The translations under genes and the position numbers were made by a program. Shown here one piece after another: positions 14,953 to 23,973 of a stretch of 64,000 nucleotides of DNA. The stretch comes from Hyphomicrobiales bacterium (lineage in GTDB: Bacteria; Pseudomonadota; Alphaproteobacteria; Rhizobiales; Rhizobiaceae): contig UCKU01000015.1 of the NCBI GenBank assembly GCA_900473185.1, forward strand, positions 181,011 to 245,010, written 5' to 3'. Under the pieces are notes generated by a model. It had not been told where the DNA came from. It worked only from the letters and a program-made list of their open reading frames with translations, and ran no database searches. The number at the start of each line of letters is the position of its first letter. The stretch's first letter is position 1.

Positions 14953-15267
14953 TCAATTCGCGTACAAAGGACGGTAACCCTGGCTTGCGACGCATGAGAC
15001 ATATTGCCTGTGAGCCGCACCGCTTGCATTGGTTTCCCGTTCAATCGCGTCGCGGTGCCCGGTCATCTGCGCACGCAGGTCGTACTGCTTGTTTGCCTCA
15101 TCATACATGGCGTTGGCATCGGACATGCAGAGGCTCTGGGTGACACCAGGCGGATTGACGGGTGACGCGACCGGCACGAGCACCGGCGCATTGGCGCGAT
15201 CGATACAGCCTGCCAAAGCAGCCATCATCGCGACGAGACCAACGACACCAACAATTCTCGTCATCAT
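14953..15267 (-). CDS. Small lipoprotein of unknown function
   Basis: A 104-residue lipoprotein: MMTRIVGVVGLVAMMAALAGC gives a signal with lipobox LAGC. The mature part is polar and helical, with two further cysteines (SLCMSD, VSCVASQGY). A GGAGGG site lies 7 nt upstream of the start used here; an earlier in-frame ATG lacks one. It should be anchored in the outer or inner membrane. No family is recognised. Confidence 0.72.
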   Translation of the reverse strand: MMTRIVGVVGLVAMMAALAGCIDRANAPVLVPVASPVNPPGVTQSLCMSDANAMYDEANKQYDLRAQMTGHRDAIERETNASGAAHRQYVSCVASQGYRPLYAN

Positions 15268-15442
15268 CCAACCCTCCGGCTTCTCGCCCGACACAATCCA
15301 TCGCTTCCGCAGATAGACGCCGAAGGTTGCGCGAAACTAGGCATGGGGGGTGCGGAGCTATGTTATTGTGGCGTCCATAAAAGTTTGAGGCCGGTCCCAG
15401 AATAGATGTCCGGCCGCGGCACATCTGCACCGGAGCTTCAAA

Positions 15443-15658
15443 ATGGCAGTTGTTCAACAAGAAGACGCGTCGGCCACGATCTCTTCACATCCTGAGGAAA
15501 TCAAGTCGGTTTTCGATTTGCGCGTAGGGGAGAACATCATCTTGCACGGCAGTTTCAGAATAACGCCGGCAGGCGTGATCAGCACCGGAATCGCAATTGC
15601 CGCCGTGGCGCTCGCATTGGGTTATCTTACATCGTCAATGCGGGGTTACAGGCGCTAG
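15443..15658 (+). CDS. Small single-pass membrane protein, hypothetical
   Basis: A 71-residue protein with a soluble N-terminal half (MAVVQQEDASATISSHPEE) and one hydrophobic segment near residues 45-63 (ISTGIAIAAVALALGYLTS), followed by a basic tail. A CGGAG site lies about 8 nt before the start. No family is recognised. It stands alone between a divergent lipoprotein gene and a tRNA gene. Confidence 0.5.
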   Translation: MAVVQQEDASATISSHPEEIKSVFDLRVGENIILHGSFRITPAGVISTGIAIAAVALALGYLTSSMRGYRR

Positions 15659-15806
15659 GCAAACGCAACTGGCATCGGAAACCAGCAGTTCGCGACAACA
15701 AGGCAGTGTTACCTCCCAAGACGGCGACAGATGACGCTCCTAATGTCGGCTTCGATAAGAAGCAGAAGCTACCGCCAAGTCCTATTCAGAAGTAATTGGA
15801 AAAAAG

Positions 15807-15883
15807 TGGCGCACCCGAAGAGATTCGAACTCCTGACCCCCAGATTCGTAGTCTGGTGCTCTATCCAGCTGAGCTACGGGTGC
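15807..15883 (-). tRNA. tRNA-Arg (anticodon ACG)
   Basis: The minus strand folds into a complete cloverleaf: acceptor GCACCCG / CGGGTGC, D-arm GCTCAGCTGGATAGAGC, anticodon stem CCAGA / TCTGG with loop CTACGAA giving anticodon ACG, and T-arm with GTTCGAATC. Discriminator G is followed by an encoded CCA. ACG is normally edited to ICG and reads CGU, CGC and CGA arginine codons. Confidence 0.97.
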
Positions 15884-16006
15884 GTCTGCAGTGGCGGCCG
15901 AGCCGCTTGCGTGGGCGGTTCTCTAAAGGGTCTTTTCGGGCAATGCAAGAGCAATTCGAAAAAAATCGCGACTTTGGTTCGGCAAGGCTGCCTTGCGGAA
16001 ATTGCA

Positions 16007-17527
16007 TCACTTTTCGGCATGCGACCGGCTGCGGTAATCTTCCAGTGAAACGGGGCGATCCGGAATTTCGATGCGGAACTGCGTGCCGACCGAGGGCTTT
16101 TCCACAAGGGCGATGGTGCCGCCATGCGCCAGCACCAGCTCGCGGGCGATAGTGAGGCCAAGACCAGTGCCGCCGGAGCGGGCCGAGCCGCGGAAGGCCG
16201 CAAACAGGTTCTGGCGCGCTTTCAGCGGCATGCCGGGGCCTGTATCGTCGACGGTGATGCTGACGACACTGCCGACGCGCTGGGCGGCGACCGTGATGCG
16301 CCTGACGATCCCAGCCCCCTGCTCGCCCGGCGAGGTCAGCGCCTGCAGGGCGTTGCGGCAGAGATTATGGATGATCCGGAACAATTGCTCGTTATCAGCG
16401 TCCACTTCCAGATCCGGCCCCATCTGCTCGATGAACTCGACGCCGCTTTGTGGCTCGATGGCGAGGATGTCTTTGACCTCCTGCACAAGCTCGTAAAGGT
16501 GGATGCGGCGGCGGCGCGGCGCCGATTCGGTCGCTTTGCCGTAGGAAAGGACTTCGGTCGTGTAGCCGACGGCGCGATCAATGGTGCGCAGCAGCTTCGG
16601 CGCGAAGCTTTTCACCATGGGATCGTCGACATCGACGAGGCGGTCAGACATGAGCTGGGCGGATGCCAGGATGTTGCGCATGTCGTGGTTGATCTTCGAG
16701 ACCGCGAGGCCGAGTGCTGCAAGGTTTTTCTGCTGCTTCAGCGTCTTCTGCAATTCGAGCTGCATGGATGTAAGATTGCGGCCGGCGACAGCCAGTTCGT
16801 CACGGCCGCCATCGCCGACATAGACATGCAGCGGATTTTCGGGATCGGAGGCGAATTGCTGCATGCTGCCCGTCAGTCTGCGGATCGGGCGGATGAGGAT
16901 GCGGTTGATGGAGAAGAAAATCAGTGTCGCGGTGAAGAGCGAGATCAGGATCGACAGTAGCAGCACGTTACGGGCATAGACGAACATCGCCTTGCGCAGA
17001 GGCCGATCTTTCATGACCACCTCGACGCCGGTATTGGTCTCGCCCACCGCACCATAGACGCGGATCATACGGTTGCCGCCGAAGATCAGAGTGTCCAGCG
17101 CATCGCGCATCGCGGTCAATGGCGGGATATCGGTGAGGTCGTAGGATTCGTCGACCGAGGTCGGCATTTCGCTCATGGCAAGCAGGCGGGAGGTGCCGTC
17201 CTTGCGCAGCACAATCGCCTTGGTGCCGGTCGCCTCCAGCGTCTCCTTCTGCAGCGCACGCGGCAGATCCACCGGCTGCAAGCCGTCGATGACGATTGCG
17301 GCCGCGGCGGCCGTATTCAGCCGATCCTCCAGCCAACGCACACGCATGCTCGCGATCGAGGGAAAGAAGATCAGGATTTCAGCCAGCATAATGAAGAAGA
17401 CGGTGAGCCAGAGCAGCTTGCCGGAAAGGCGGCTGAACATGCCGGCACGCGGATACGAAGCCTTGGCAGCCTCACCGGCCGCGATGTTTTCCGCTTTGGA
17501 AGTTTCGCCCTGGTCTTGAACCGGCAT
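16007..17527 (-). CDS. Membrane sensor histidine kinase (HAMP type)
   Basis: A 506-residue sensor kinase. A transmembrane segment near residues 30-55 and another near 195-220 (VLLLSILISLFTATLIFFSI) enclose a periplasmic sensor domain of about 140 residues. A HAMP linker and an H-box (SKINHDMRNILAS) follow, then the ATPase domain with N-box (CRNALQAL), DDTGPGM and GGTGLGLTIA. The H-box variant HDMRN is unusual but its His is present. No response regulator is adjacent, so its partner is unknown. It is separated from the upstream chemoreceptor gene by a terminator. Confidence 0.85.
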   Translation of the reverse strand: MPVQDQGETSKAENIAAGEAAKASYPRAGMFSRLSGKLLWLTVFFIMLAEILIFFPSIASMRVRWLEDRLNTAAAAAIVIDGLQPVDLPRALQKETLEATGTKAIVLRKDGTSRLLAMSEMPTSVDESYDLTDIPPLTAMRDALDTLIFGGNRMIRVYGAVGETNTGVEVVMKDRPLRKAMFVYARNVLLLSILISLFTATLIFFSINRILIRPIRRLTGSMQQFASDPENPLHVYVGDGGRDELAVAGRNLTSMQLELQKTLKQQKNLAALGLAVSKINHDMRNILASAQLMSDRLVDVDDPMVKSFAPKLLRTIDRAVGYTTEVLSYGKATESAPRRRRIHLYELVQEVKDILAIEPQSGVEFIEQMGPDLEVDADNEQLFRIIHNLCRNALQALTSPGEQGAGIVRRITVAAQRVGSVVSITVDDTGPGMPLKARQNLFAAFRGSARSGGTGLGLTIARELVLAHGGTIALVEKPSVGTQFRIEIPDRPVSLEDYRSRSHAEK

Positions 17528-17637
17528 CTCGTCTTGTCCGTGCGGCGAAAGGCCGCCATCAGAATGAGCTCTTATATTAGACGAGAATGCTCCGCTTTCA
17601 AATCTTTGCGAGGAGCGGCAAGTCGTCACAAACGAAA

Positions 17638-17657
17638 ACGCCGCCCGAAGGCGGCGT
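17638..17657 (-). terminator. Terminator of the chemoreceptor gene at 17680
   Basis: An 8-bp perfect stem ACGCCGCC / GGCGGCGT with tetraloop, 22 bp after the chemoreceptor stop codon; on the minus strand the tail is TTTTCGTTTG. Confidence 0.85.
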
Positions 17658-17679
17658 CCGATCGCGTTCTTAAAGCCTA

Positions 17680-19671
17680 TCAGAATTCTTCCCAGCTCTG
17701 CTCTGCAACAGCGGCATTGCCGCTGAAGGCACGCGCGACACGGCCGATAGCGCGGCGCGCCGGAGAGGCAACCGGCTGGTGATGCTGCTGGCGGGCAACG
17801 GCAACGGGCGCTTCGTTGGAAACCTTGAAGCGGGAGATGAGACGTACGAGGCCATCGGCTTCGGCCGACAGCTTGTGGGTCGCAGCCGAGGTTTCTTCCA
17901 CCATAGCGGCATTCTGCTGGGTCACCTGATCCATCTGGTTGACGGCGGTGTTGACCTCCTTGAGACCGGTCGACTGTTCCTTTGCCGCCGTTGCGATCGA
18001 ATGGATATGGTCGTTGATGGCGATGACCCGCGTCTCGATCTCCGAGAGCGCCTCGCCCGTCGCCTGGACCAGCTTGACGCCGACCTGCACCTCGTCGCCG
18101 GACTTGGTGATGAGCGCCTTGATATCCTTGGCGGCCGTTGCCGAGCGCTGGGCCAGCTCGCGTACTTCCTGGGCGACGACAGCGAAGCCCTTGCCGGCTT
18201 CACCAGCGCGTGCGGCCTCGACGCCGGCATTCAGCGCCAGCAGGTTGGTCTGGAAGGCGATCTCATCGATGACGTTGATGATTTGACTGATTTCGCGGGA
18301 GGCCTGCTCGATGCGGCCCATGGCATCGACGGCGTTGCGGACCACGACGCCGGAGCGACCGGCATTGTCCTTCGCCTCGGAGACCATGACGGTCGCTTCC
18401 TGGGCGCGTTCCGTCGAGTTCTGCACCACGGCGGTGATCTCGTCGAGAGCGGCGGAGGTTTCCTCCAGTGCTGCAGCCTGCTGTTCCGTGCGCTTGGAAA
18501 GATCGTCGCTGGCGTTCCTGAGTTCGTTGGTATTGCCGTTGATCGCTTCCGTCGTCTCGCGCACCTCGCGCATGGTCGTCTGCAGCGTCACGAACGTGTT
18601 ATTGACGTTTTTCTGCAGTTCGGCAAAGACGCCCTGGAATTGACCGCGCATGGTCTGCGTCAGGTCACCGTCAGCAAGGCTTGCAATGACGCGGCGGGTT
18701 TCATTGACGCCGGCATCTACGCTCGACAGCAGCGTGTTGATATTGCCGGCGAACTGGTTGAGGCTTTCGTCCTCATAATCCTTGCTGATGCGGTGGCTGA
18801 AATCGCCGGCAGCTGCTGCTGCAACGACAACGGACATGCTGGACTGCAGGTCGTCGCTCTTTGCACGCATTGCCGCTTCCTGGGCGTTCATGCGCTGGAT
18901 GACGAGGCCGTTTTCCTTGAAGACAGCGACGGCGGCGGCCATCTCGCCGATTTCGTCCTTGCGACCGGCGAAGGGCACTTCGGCCTGGAAATTGCCGTCT
19001 GCGACATCCTTGATCGCCTGTGTCACCTTCTTGATCGGCCGGCTCAGATGGCTGGTGCCGATATACAAGCCCATGCCGACGCCAACTGCGATGCCGATGC
19101 CGGTGATGCTGAGCACCAGTGTCAGGATCCAGTTGCGGAAATCCTCGATCTGATCGTTTACAGCCGTCAGTTCGGCCTTGTCGGTGTTGACGATCGCATC
19201 GATCTCGGCCTGGAAAGCCTTGCGATTGGCGCGGTTGGCATCGTTGTTACCCTGCTCGTTGGCTGCCTGCGGGCTGACCTGCGTGCCGAGGCGAGCCGTC
19301 TCGCTTCGGAAGGTGCGGAATTCCTTGGCGCGGTCGACGAGGTTTGCGAAGGAAGCCTTCTGGCTATCAGGCACAAGCGGCGCCCAACCGGCGATGACCT
19401 TGTCGATTTCATCCAGATCGGCCATCAGGCCCTTGGCGAAGGCCGGCGTCTGTTCCAGGCTCTTTGCAGCATAGATGCCGCGCGATTCCATGACGACGGC
19501 GGTGACGAAGCGGTTGAGGCGTTCGCCGGCGTAGGCGCGGGTCGCGGCATGCTCATAAGCAGTGAGGTTCGCGCTGTACTCGCTCATCGCCGACAGCGCG
19601 GTGGCACCGATCAGAAGCGCAACGCCACCCATGACGGACACAAGAAGATTGATTTTGCCGCGAATTTTCAC
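17680..19671 (-). CDS. Methyl-accepting chemotaxis protein with CheR-binding tail
   Basis: A 663-residue chemoreceptor. A transmembrane segment at about residues 8-30 and another near 185-205 flank a periplasmic helical domain; two HAMP-type regions follow, then the conserved signalling hairpin (IIDVIDEIAFQTNLLALNAG in near-identical form, GKGFAVVAQEVRELAQRS). It ends in SWEEF, the xWxxF pentapeptide that tethers CheR and CheB. The start is GTG at MKIRGKINLL, with a GGGAG site 7 nt before; the upstream in-frame ATG has none. The ligand is unknown. Confidence 0.92.
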   Translation of the reverse strand: MKIRGKINLLVSVMGGVALLIGATALSAMSEYSANLTAYEHAATRAYAGERLNRFVTAVVMESRGIYAAKSLEQTPAFAKGLMADLDEIDKVIAGWAPLVPDSQKASFANLVDRAKEFRTFRSETARLGTQVSPQAANEQGNNDANRANRKAFQAEIDAIVNTDKAELTAVNDQIEDFRNWILTLVLSITGIGIAVGVGMGLYIGTSHLSRPIKKVTQAIKDVADGNFQAEVPFAGRKDEIGEMAAAVAVFKENGLVIQRMNAQEAAMRAKSDDLQSSMSVVVAAAAAGDFSHRISKDYEDESLNQFAGNINTLLSSVDAGVNETRRVIASLADGDLTQTMRGQFQGVFAELQKNVNNTFVTLQTTMREVRETTEAINGNTNELRNASDDLSKRTEQQAAALEETSAALDEITAVVQNSTERAQEATVMVSEAKDNAGRSGVVVRNAVDAMGRIEQASREISQIINVIDEIAFQTNLLALNAGVEAARAGEAGKGFAVVAQEVRELAQRSATAAKDIKALITKSGDEVQVGVKLVQATGEALSEIETRVIAINDHIHSIATAAKEQSTGLKEVNTAVNQMDQVTQQNAAMVEETSAATHKLSAEADGLVRLISRFKVSNEAPVAVARQQHHQPVASPARRAIGRVARAFSGNAAVAEQSWEEF

Positions 19672-20125
19672 TGAACGCTCCCTCGCTTCGCACAATGGCT
19701 GGAAAGCAAGCTCCCAGCCGATGAACTGAAAGATCGGGTAAATTCGTTAATGTTGTATTTCGAATATTAACAATATCGACTGCAAGAAATTACCCATATT
19801 TACTGTTGCGCGCATTATGCTTCGCCTCGAACCGAGCATCTTCGAGGAATAAAAGTTGCGGCTGGAAGCTTTCGGAAGCTTATGGATGAAATATACAACT
19901 ATATAGTGAATAGCCAAATTCGTTAACACCAGGGTGCGAAATCTTACCATGCGCCCCGCAGCTCCGGGGAATCTGCCAGTCATAATTGACTTTGGCAGGC
20001 TTCATTTGTATAAGCCGCCGCACGTCCGGTCATTTCAGGTCTTTCATGACCTCGCCCGTTCGAAAAACCACGCTCCTTGCATTATGCAAATTCAAGAAGG
20101 GCCGCACTCCGCGGTGTTTAAATAA
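19672..20125. other. Intergenic region between the chemoreceptor and rpmH
   Basis: An AT-rich 454-bp gap between divergent genes. It holds the strong rpmH promoter (19986-20014) and presumably the chemoreceptor promoter near 19740-19800, where an imperfect dyad (TGTT..TATT / AATA..AACA, 19752-19773) can be seen. No further gene is supported. Confidence 0.5.
19986..20014 (+). promoter_or_regulatory. Sigma-70 promoter of rpmH-rnpA-yidC
   Basis: TTGACT (19986-19991), a 17-nt spacer and TATAAG (20009-20014) make a near-consensus promoter about 110 bp before rpmH, leaving a leader of roughly 105 nt. Confidence 0.75.
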
Positions 20126-20260
20126 ATGAAGCGTACCTATCAGCCCTCGAAGCTTGTTCGCAAGCGCCGCCACGGTTTCCGTGCGCGTATGGCCACTAAG
20201 GGCGGCCGCAAGGTCATCGTTGCTCGCCGCGCCCGCGGCCGCAAGCGTCTTTCGGCCTAA
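20126..20260 (+). CDS. rpmH: 50S ribosomal protein L34
   Basis: A 44-residue very basic protein starting MKRTYQPSKLVRKRRHGFRA and ending GRKRLSA, the full-length L34 of the large ribosomal subunit. It is followed by rnpA and yidC in the order found across bacteria near the chromosome origin. A strong promoter lies upstream. Confidence 0.98.
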   Translation: MKRTYQPSKLVRKRRHGFRARMATKGGRKVIVARRARGRKRLSA

Positions 20261-20282
20261 GGCCGGAATTGCCCGATAGAAA

Positions 20283-20684
20283 ATGACGGGCGACTTGAAG
20301 ACCAAAGAAGACAAACAGATTGTCGGGCGGCTCTTAAGCCGCCCGCAATTTCTTGCAGTCCGCGAAGGCGAAAAGCGCCGCGGCCCTCTCTTCCTTCTCG
20401 AGGTCCTGAACCGCAAGGAAGAAGAAAGCGAAGCCCGCGTCGGCTTCACAGTCACCAAAAAACACGGCAACGCGGTCGAAAGAAACCGCATGCGGCGGCG
20501 CCTTAAAGAGGCGGTGCGGCTTCATGCAGGGTTTGCAATGCAGCCCGGACACGACTATGTGGTTGTCGCCCGCAGGGACGTCTTGACAGCGTCCTTCGAT
20601 GAACTGGCCGCGGAACTGAAAACCCGCGTGGAAACCAGGCCGAAACACAGGCGCCCGAAAGACGAGCGCCCCAGGAACGTATGA
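20283..20684 (+). CDS. rnpA: Ribonuclease P protein component
   Basis: A 133-residue basic protein that binds RNase P RNA and helps mature tRNA 5' ends. It carries the RNR signature (NAVERNRMRRRLKEAVR, about residues 61-77) and the RVGFTVTKKHG strand before it. It lies 22 bp after rpmH, and its stop overlaps the yidC start (ATGA), so the three genes form one operon. The C-terminal basic tail (RPKHRRPKDERPRNV) is a usual variable extension. Confidence 0.96.
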   Translation: MTGDLKTKEDKQIVGRLLSRPQFLAVREGEKRRGPLFLLEVLNRKEEESEARVGFTVTKKHGNAVERNRMRRRLKEAVRLHAGFAMQPGHDYVVVARRDVLTASFDELAAELKTRVETRPKHRRPKDERPRNV

Positions 20685-22477
20685 TGCAAAACAACCGCAA
20701 TTACTTCATTGCGATCGCTCTCTCGGTGCTGATCGTCCTTGGCTGGCAGTTCCTCTATATGAACCCGCGCATCGAGGCTCAGCGCAAGGCTCAGGAAGCC
20801 CAGAAGGCACAGCAGCAGACCGAGCAGACGCAACAGCCTGCCGCCGGCGGCCAGAGCGCGCAGCCGAACGGCGCAGCTCCCACCGGTCAGGCCACAGCGA
20901 CGGCGACCCGCGAGGAAGCTCTGGCAAAATCACCGCGTGTTGCCATCGATACGGCTGCCCTCTCCGGCTCCATCAATCTCGCCGGTGCACGCCTCGACGA
21001 CCTGAGGCTGAAGGCCTATCACGAGACCGTCGACAACTCGAGCCCGATCATTACGCTGTTCTCGCCGGCTGAAACCAAGGACGGCTATTTCACCGAGTTC
21101 GGCTATATCGGTACCGAAGCGACAGGCGCCGTTCCCGGCCCGTCTACCATCTGGACCGCGCCGGAGGGTGCGAAGCTCACCGAAAAGACGCCGGTGACGC
21201 TGACCTACACCAATGACAAGGGCCTGACCTTTACCCGGACGATTTCCGTCGATGACCGGTACATGTTCACGGTCGTGGACAAGATCACCAATAGCGGCGA
21301 CGCCGCCGTATCGCTATCCAATTATGGCCGCGTGACGCGCTACAACAAGCCGACGACGCCTTCGGTCTACGTGCTGCATGAGGGCTTCCTCGGCGTGCTC
21401 GGCGCCGGCAGCGGAATTTCCGAGAGCAAGTACACGGCGATCGAAAAGGAAAACCAGTCCAACCCGACGGTCACCGGCGGCTGGATCGGCATTACCGACA
21501 AGTATTGGGCTGCCGCTCTCATCCCGAGCCAGACCGTTCCCTTCGATTCTCGCTTCTCGCATTTCACGGATGGTCAGCCGCGCTACCAGGCCGATTTCAA
21601 GGGTGAGGGTTTGTCGATCGCTCCCGGAGCGACGGTCGACGTCACAAACCTCGTCTTTGCCGGCGCCAAGGAAGTGCCTGTCGTCGATGAATATGAAGCG
21701 AAATATTCCATCCCGAATTTCGATCGCCTGATCGACTGGGGCTGGTTCTGGTTCCTGACGCAGCCGATGTTCAAGCTGATGGACTTCTTCTTCCGCTACT
21801 TCGGCAATTTCGGCGTGGCGATCCTCTGCACGACCATCGTCGTCAAGGCGCTGTTCTTCCCGCTCGCCAGCAAGCAGTACGCTTCGATGGCGAACATGAA
21901 GCGCATGCAGCCCAAGATGGAAGAGCTGAAGGCAAAATTCGGCGACGACCGCATGGGCCTGCAGCAGGCGACGATGCAGCTCTACAAGGAAGAGAAGATC
22001 AACCCGATCGCGGGCTGCTGGCCGGTAGCGCTGCAGATTCCGATCTTCTTCTCACTCTATAAGGTGATCTACATCACCATCGAGATGCGGCACGCACCGT
22101 TCTTCGGCTGGATCAAGGACCTTTCGGCACCCGATCCGACGACGATCGTCAACCTCTTCGGCCTGCTGCCCTTCGAAGCACCGGCCTTGCTGCATCTCGG
22201 CGTCTGGCCTCTGATCATGGGTGTCACCATGTTCGTGCAGATGCGCATGAACCCGACCCCGCCGGATCCGACGCAGGCGATGATCTTCAACTGGATGCCG
22301 CTGGTGTTCACCTTCATGCTTGCAAGCTTCCCGGCGGGCCTCGTGATCTACTGGGCCTGGAACAACACGCTCTCGGTCATCCAGCAGTCGGTGATCATGA
22401 AGCGCCACGGCGTGAAGATCGAGCTCTTCGACAATCTGAAGGGCCTGTTCAAGCGAAAACCGGCGCCATCGAAATAG
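20681..22477 (+). CDS. yidC: Membrane protein insertase YidC
   Basis: A 598-residue Oxa1/YidC/Alb3 insertase. It has an N-terminal transmembrane anchor (NYFIAIALSVLIVLGWQFLY), a Gln/Ala-rich linker, a large periplasmic beta domain (to about residue 345) and five further membrane segments with the signature PMFKLMDFFFRYFGNFGVAI and NPIAGCWPVALQIPIFFSLY. It inserts and folds inner-membrane proteins alone or with SecYEG. The start overlaps the rnpA stop (ATGA); a second ATG follows directly. A terminator lies right after it. Confidence 0.97.
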   Translation: MMQNNRNYFIAIALSVLIVLGWQFLYMNPRIEAQRKAQEAQKAQQQTEQTQQPAAGGQSAQPNGAAPTGQATATATREEALAKSPRVAIDTAALSGSINLAGARLDDLRLKAYHETVDNSSPIITLFSPAETKDGYFTEFGYIGTEATGAVPGPSTIWTAPEGAKLTEKTPVTLTYTNDKGLTFTRTISVDDRYMFTVVDKITNSGDAAVSLSNYGRVTRYNKPTTPSVYVLHEGFLGVLGAGSGISESKYTAIEKENQSNPTVTGGWIGITDKYWAAALIPSQTVPFDSRFSHFTDGQPRYQADFKGEGLSIAPGATVDVTNLVFAGAKEVPVVDEYEAKYSIPNFDRLIDWGWFWFLTQPMFKLMDFFFRYFGNFGVAILCTTIVVKALFFPLASKQYASMANMKRMQPKMEELKAKFGDDRMGLQQATMQLYKEEKINPIAGCWPVALQIPIFFSLYKVIYITIEMRHAPFFGWIKDLSAPDPTTIVNLFGLLPFEAPALLHLGVWPLIMGVTMFVQMRMNPTPPDPTQAMIFNWMPLVFTFMLASFPAGLVIYWAWNNTLSVIQQSVIMKRHGVKIELFDNLKGLFKRKPAPSK

Positions 22478-22480
22478 TCG

Positions 22481-22506
22481 AAAAGCCCTGCTTCGGCGGG
22501 GCTTTT
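22481..22506 (+). terminator. Terminator of rpmH-rnpA-yidC
   Basis: An 11-bp stem (AAAAGCCCTGC / GCGGGGCTTTT, one G-U pair) with a stable TTCG tetraloop and a T-run, 3 bp after the yidC stop. Confidence 0.93.
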
Positions 22507-22607
22507 TGTTTCGGGCCGCGGAAGCGCTCAAGCGTGCGAACCTTGACAATACGTCTTAAAAACATGAAGCCGGTTTCATTACCGAACCCGGAGATTGCAG
22601 AATTCAT

Positions 22608-23261
22608 ATGACTGAAATCGCAAAGCCGCTCTTCGGCCACCCCTGGATATTCATCCGCGGCGTGCCTTCCATGAAGTTCCTTCCGCCGGAAGGCCCCTTG
22701 GAAGTCGCTTTCGCCGGCCGGTCGAATGTCGGCAAATCGTCGCTGATCAACGCGCTGGTCGGCCAGAAAGGTCTGGCGCGCACCTCCAATACGCCTGGAC
22801 GTACGCAGGAGCTCAACTACTTCGTTCCGGACGGCTATTCCGGCGAAGGCAACGACCTGCCGCCGATGGCGCTGGTCGATATGCCGGGCTATGGCTATGC
22901 ACAGGCGCCCAAGGAGCAGGTGGATAACTGGACAAAGCTCGTCTTCGACTATTTGCGCGGCCGCTCGACGCTGAAGCGCGTCTATGTGCTGATCGACAGC
23001 CGCCACGGCATCAAGAAGAACGACGATGACGTCCTGACGCTGCTCGACAAGGCGGCCGTCTCCTACCAGATCGTGTTGACCAAGACGGACAAGATCAAAG
23101 CGCCTGCCGTGCCAAAGTTGTTGGCCGAAACATCGGAGAAGATCCGCAAGCGTCCCGCCGCCTATCCGGCCGTGCTTTCCACCTCCTCGGAAAAGAACGA
23201 AGGATTGGACGAGCTGCGGCAGGCGATTGCTGAAACGGTCGGCGTCGGCAACTGGAAATAA
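22608..23261 (+). CDS. engB: Ribosome biogenesis GTPase EngB (YsxC/YihA)
   Basis: A 217-residue GTPase of the EngB family needed for large-subunit assembly and cell division. The G motifs are complete: GRSNVGKSS (G1, about residues 37-45), the switch Thr in SNTPGRTQELN, DMPGYGYA (G3), TKTDK (G4) and STSSEKNEG (G5). It follows yidC in the same direction, as in many alphaproteobacteria, but behind a terminator, so it needs its own promoter. Confidence 0.96.
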   Translation: MTEIAKPLFGHPWIFIRGVPSMKFLPPEGPLEVAFAGRSNVGKSSLINALVGQKGLARTSNTPGRTQELNYFVPDGYSGEGNDLPPMALVDMPGYGYAQAPKEQVDNWTKLVFDYLRGRSTLKRVYVLIDSRHGIKKNDDDVLTLLDKAAVSYQIVLTKTDKIKAPAVPKLLAETSEKIRKRPAAYPAVLSTSSEKNEGLDELRQAIAETVGVGNWK

Positions 23262-23263
23262 AA

Positions 23264-23287
23264 AGAGGCGCCCAGAAGGGCGCCTCT
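23264..23287 (-). terminator. Terminator of the fasciclin gene
   Basis: A 10-bp perfect stem AGAGGCGCCC / GGGCGCCTCT with loop AGAA between the convergent engB and fasciclin genes. The T-run (CTTTTTATTT) lies on the minus-strand side, so it mainly stops fasciclin transcription. Confidence 0.85.
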
Positions 23288-23305
23288 GACAGCCGGTATT
23301 TGAAT

Positions 23306-23863
23306 TTACATCTTCGGCAGCAGCACCTCGTCGACGACGTGGATGACGCCGTTCGACTGTTTGACGTCGGCGATGGTGACGTGGGCGACACCGCCATTTT
23401 CATCCGTCAGCGTGATCTTGCCCATGCTTTCCTTTGCCTTCAGCACGCAGCCGCCGACCGTTTTGATGTCGTGCTCGCCGCCGTCGTCCTTGATCATCTT
23501 GGCGACGGTCTTCGACATGGCATCGGCGGCAACGACATGGCAGGTCAGAATCTTGACGAGCTTGCCCTTGTTTTCCGGCTTCAGCAACATATCGACAGTG
23601 CCTTCCGGCAGGGCCGCGAAGGCTTCATTTGTCGGCGCGAAGACGGTGAAAGGCCCCTTGCCTTCCAGCGTGCTGACAAGGCCGGCTGCCTTTACGGCGG
23701 CAACAAGCGTGGTGTGATCCTTGGAATTGACGGCGTTCTCGACGATGTTCTTGTTCGCATACATCGCAGCACCGCCGACTATCGGGTTCTTTGCCTGAGC
23801 AGCGAATGCGATAGCGGAAAAGGCGGCGGCGAGCGCTGCAGCACGCAATGCGGACTTGATCAT
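23306..23863 (-). CDS. Secreted fasciclin (FAS1) domain protein
   Basis: A 185-residue protein with a signal peptide of about 24 residues (ending AAQA before KNPIV) and one FAS1 domain (about residues 37-185) with the hallmark FAPTNEAF, LLKPENKGKLVKILTCHVV and GVIHVVDEVLLP strands. FAS1 domains mediate adhesion or matrix binding outside the inner membrane. GAGGAGA precedes the start. The promoter upstream has the same -35 and -10 elements as the promoter of the nearby ECF sigma gene, so it is probably a target of that sigma factor, as MPT70/MPT83 are for mycobacterial SigK. Confidence 0.92.
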   Translation of the reverse strand: MIKSALRAAALAAAFSAIAFAAQAKNPIVGGAAMYANKNIVENAVNSKDHTTLVAAVKAAGLVSTLEGKGPFTVFAPTNEAFAALPEGTVDMLLKPENKGKLVKILTCHVVAADAMSKTVAKMIKDDGGEHDIKTVGGCVLKAKESMGKITLTDENGGVAHVTIADVKQSNGVIHVVDEVLLPKM

Positions 23864-23930
23864 GATTTTCTCCTCTGCACCCGGTCGCAGCCGCCGGCTT
23901 TATGCCCTGCGCCGCCCGGATATCAGCAAC

Positions 23931-23957
23931 TACGGAAGGCGCTGCAGAAGAGTTTCA
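23931..23957 (-). promoter_or_regulatory. ECF-type promoter of the fasciclin gene
   Basis: On the minus strand TGAAAC (23952-23957), exactly 17 nt, then CGTA (23931-23934), about 68 nt before the fasciclin start. The same elements and spacing occur before the ECF sigma gene (25253-25279). Confidence 0.7.
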
Positions 23958-23973
23958 GGACAATGATTTTATT

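Noticed and set aside
22543..22566. TTGACA before engB as a promoter
   Set aside because: The -35 hexamer is perfect but no acceptable -10 box lies 16-18 nt downstream.
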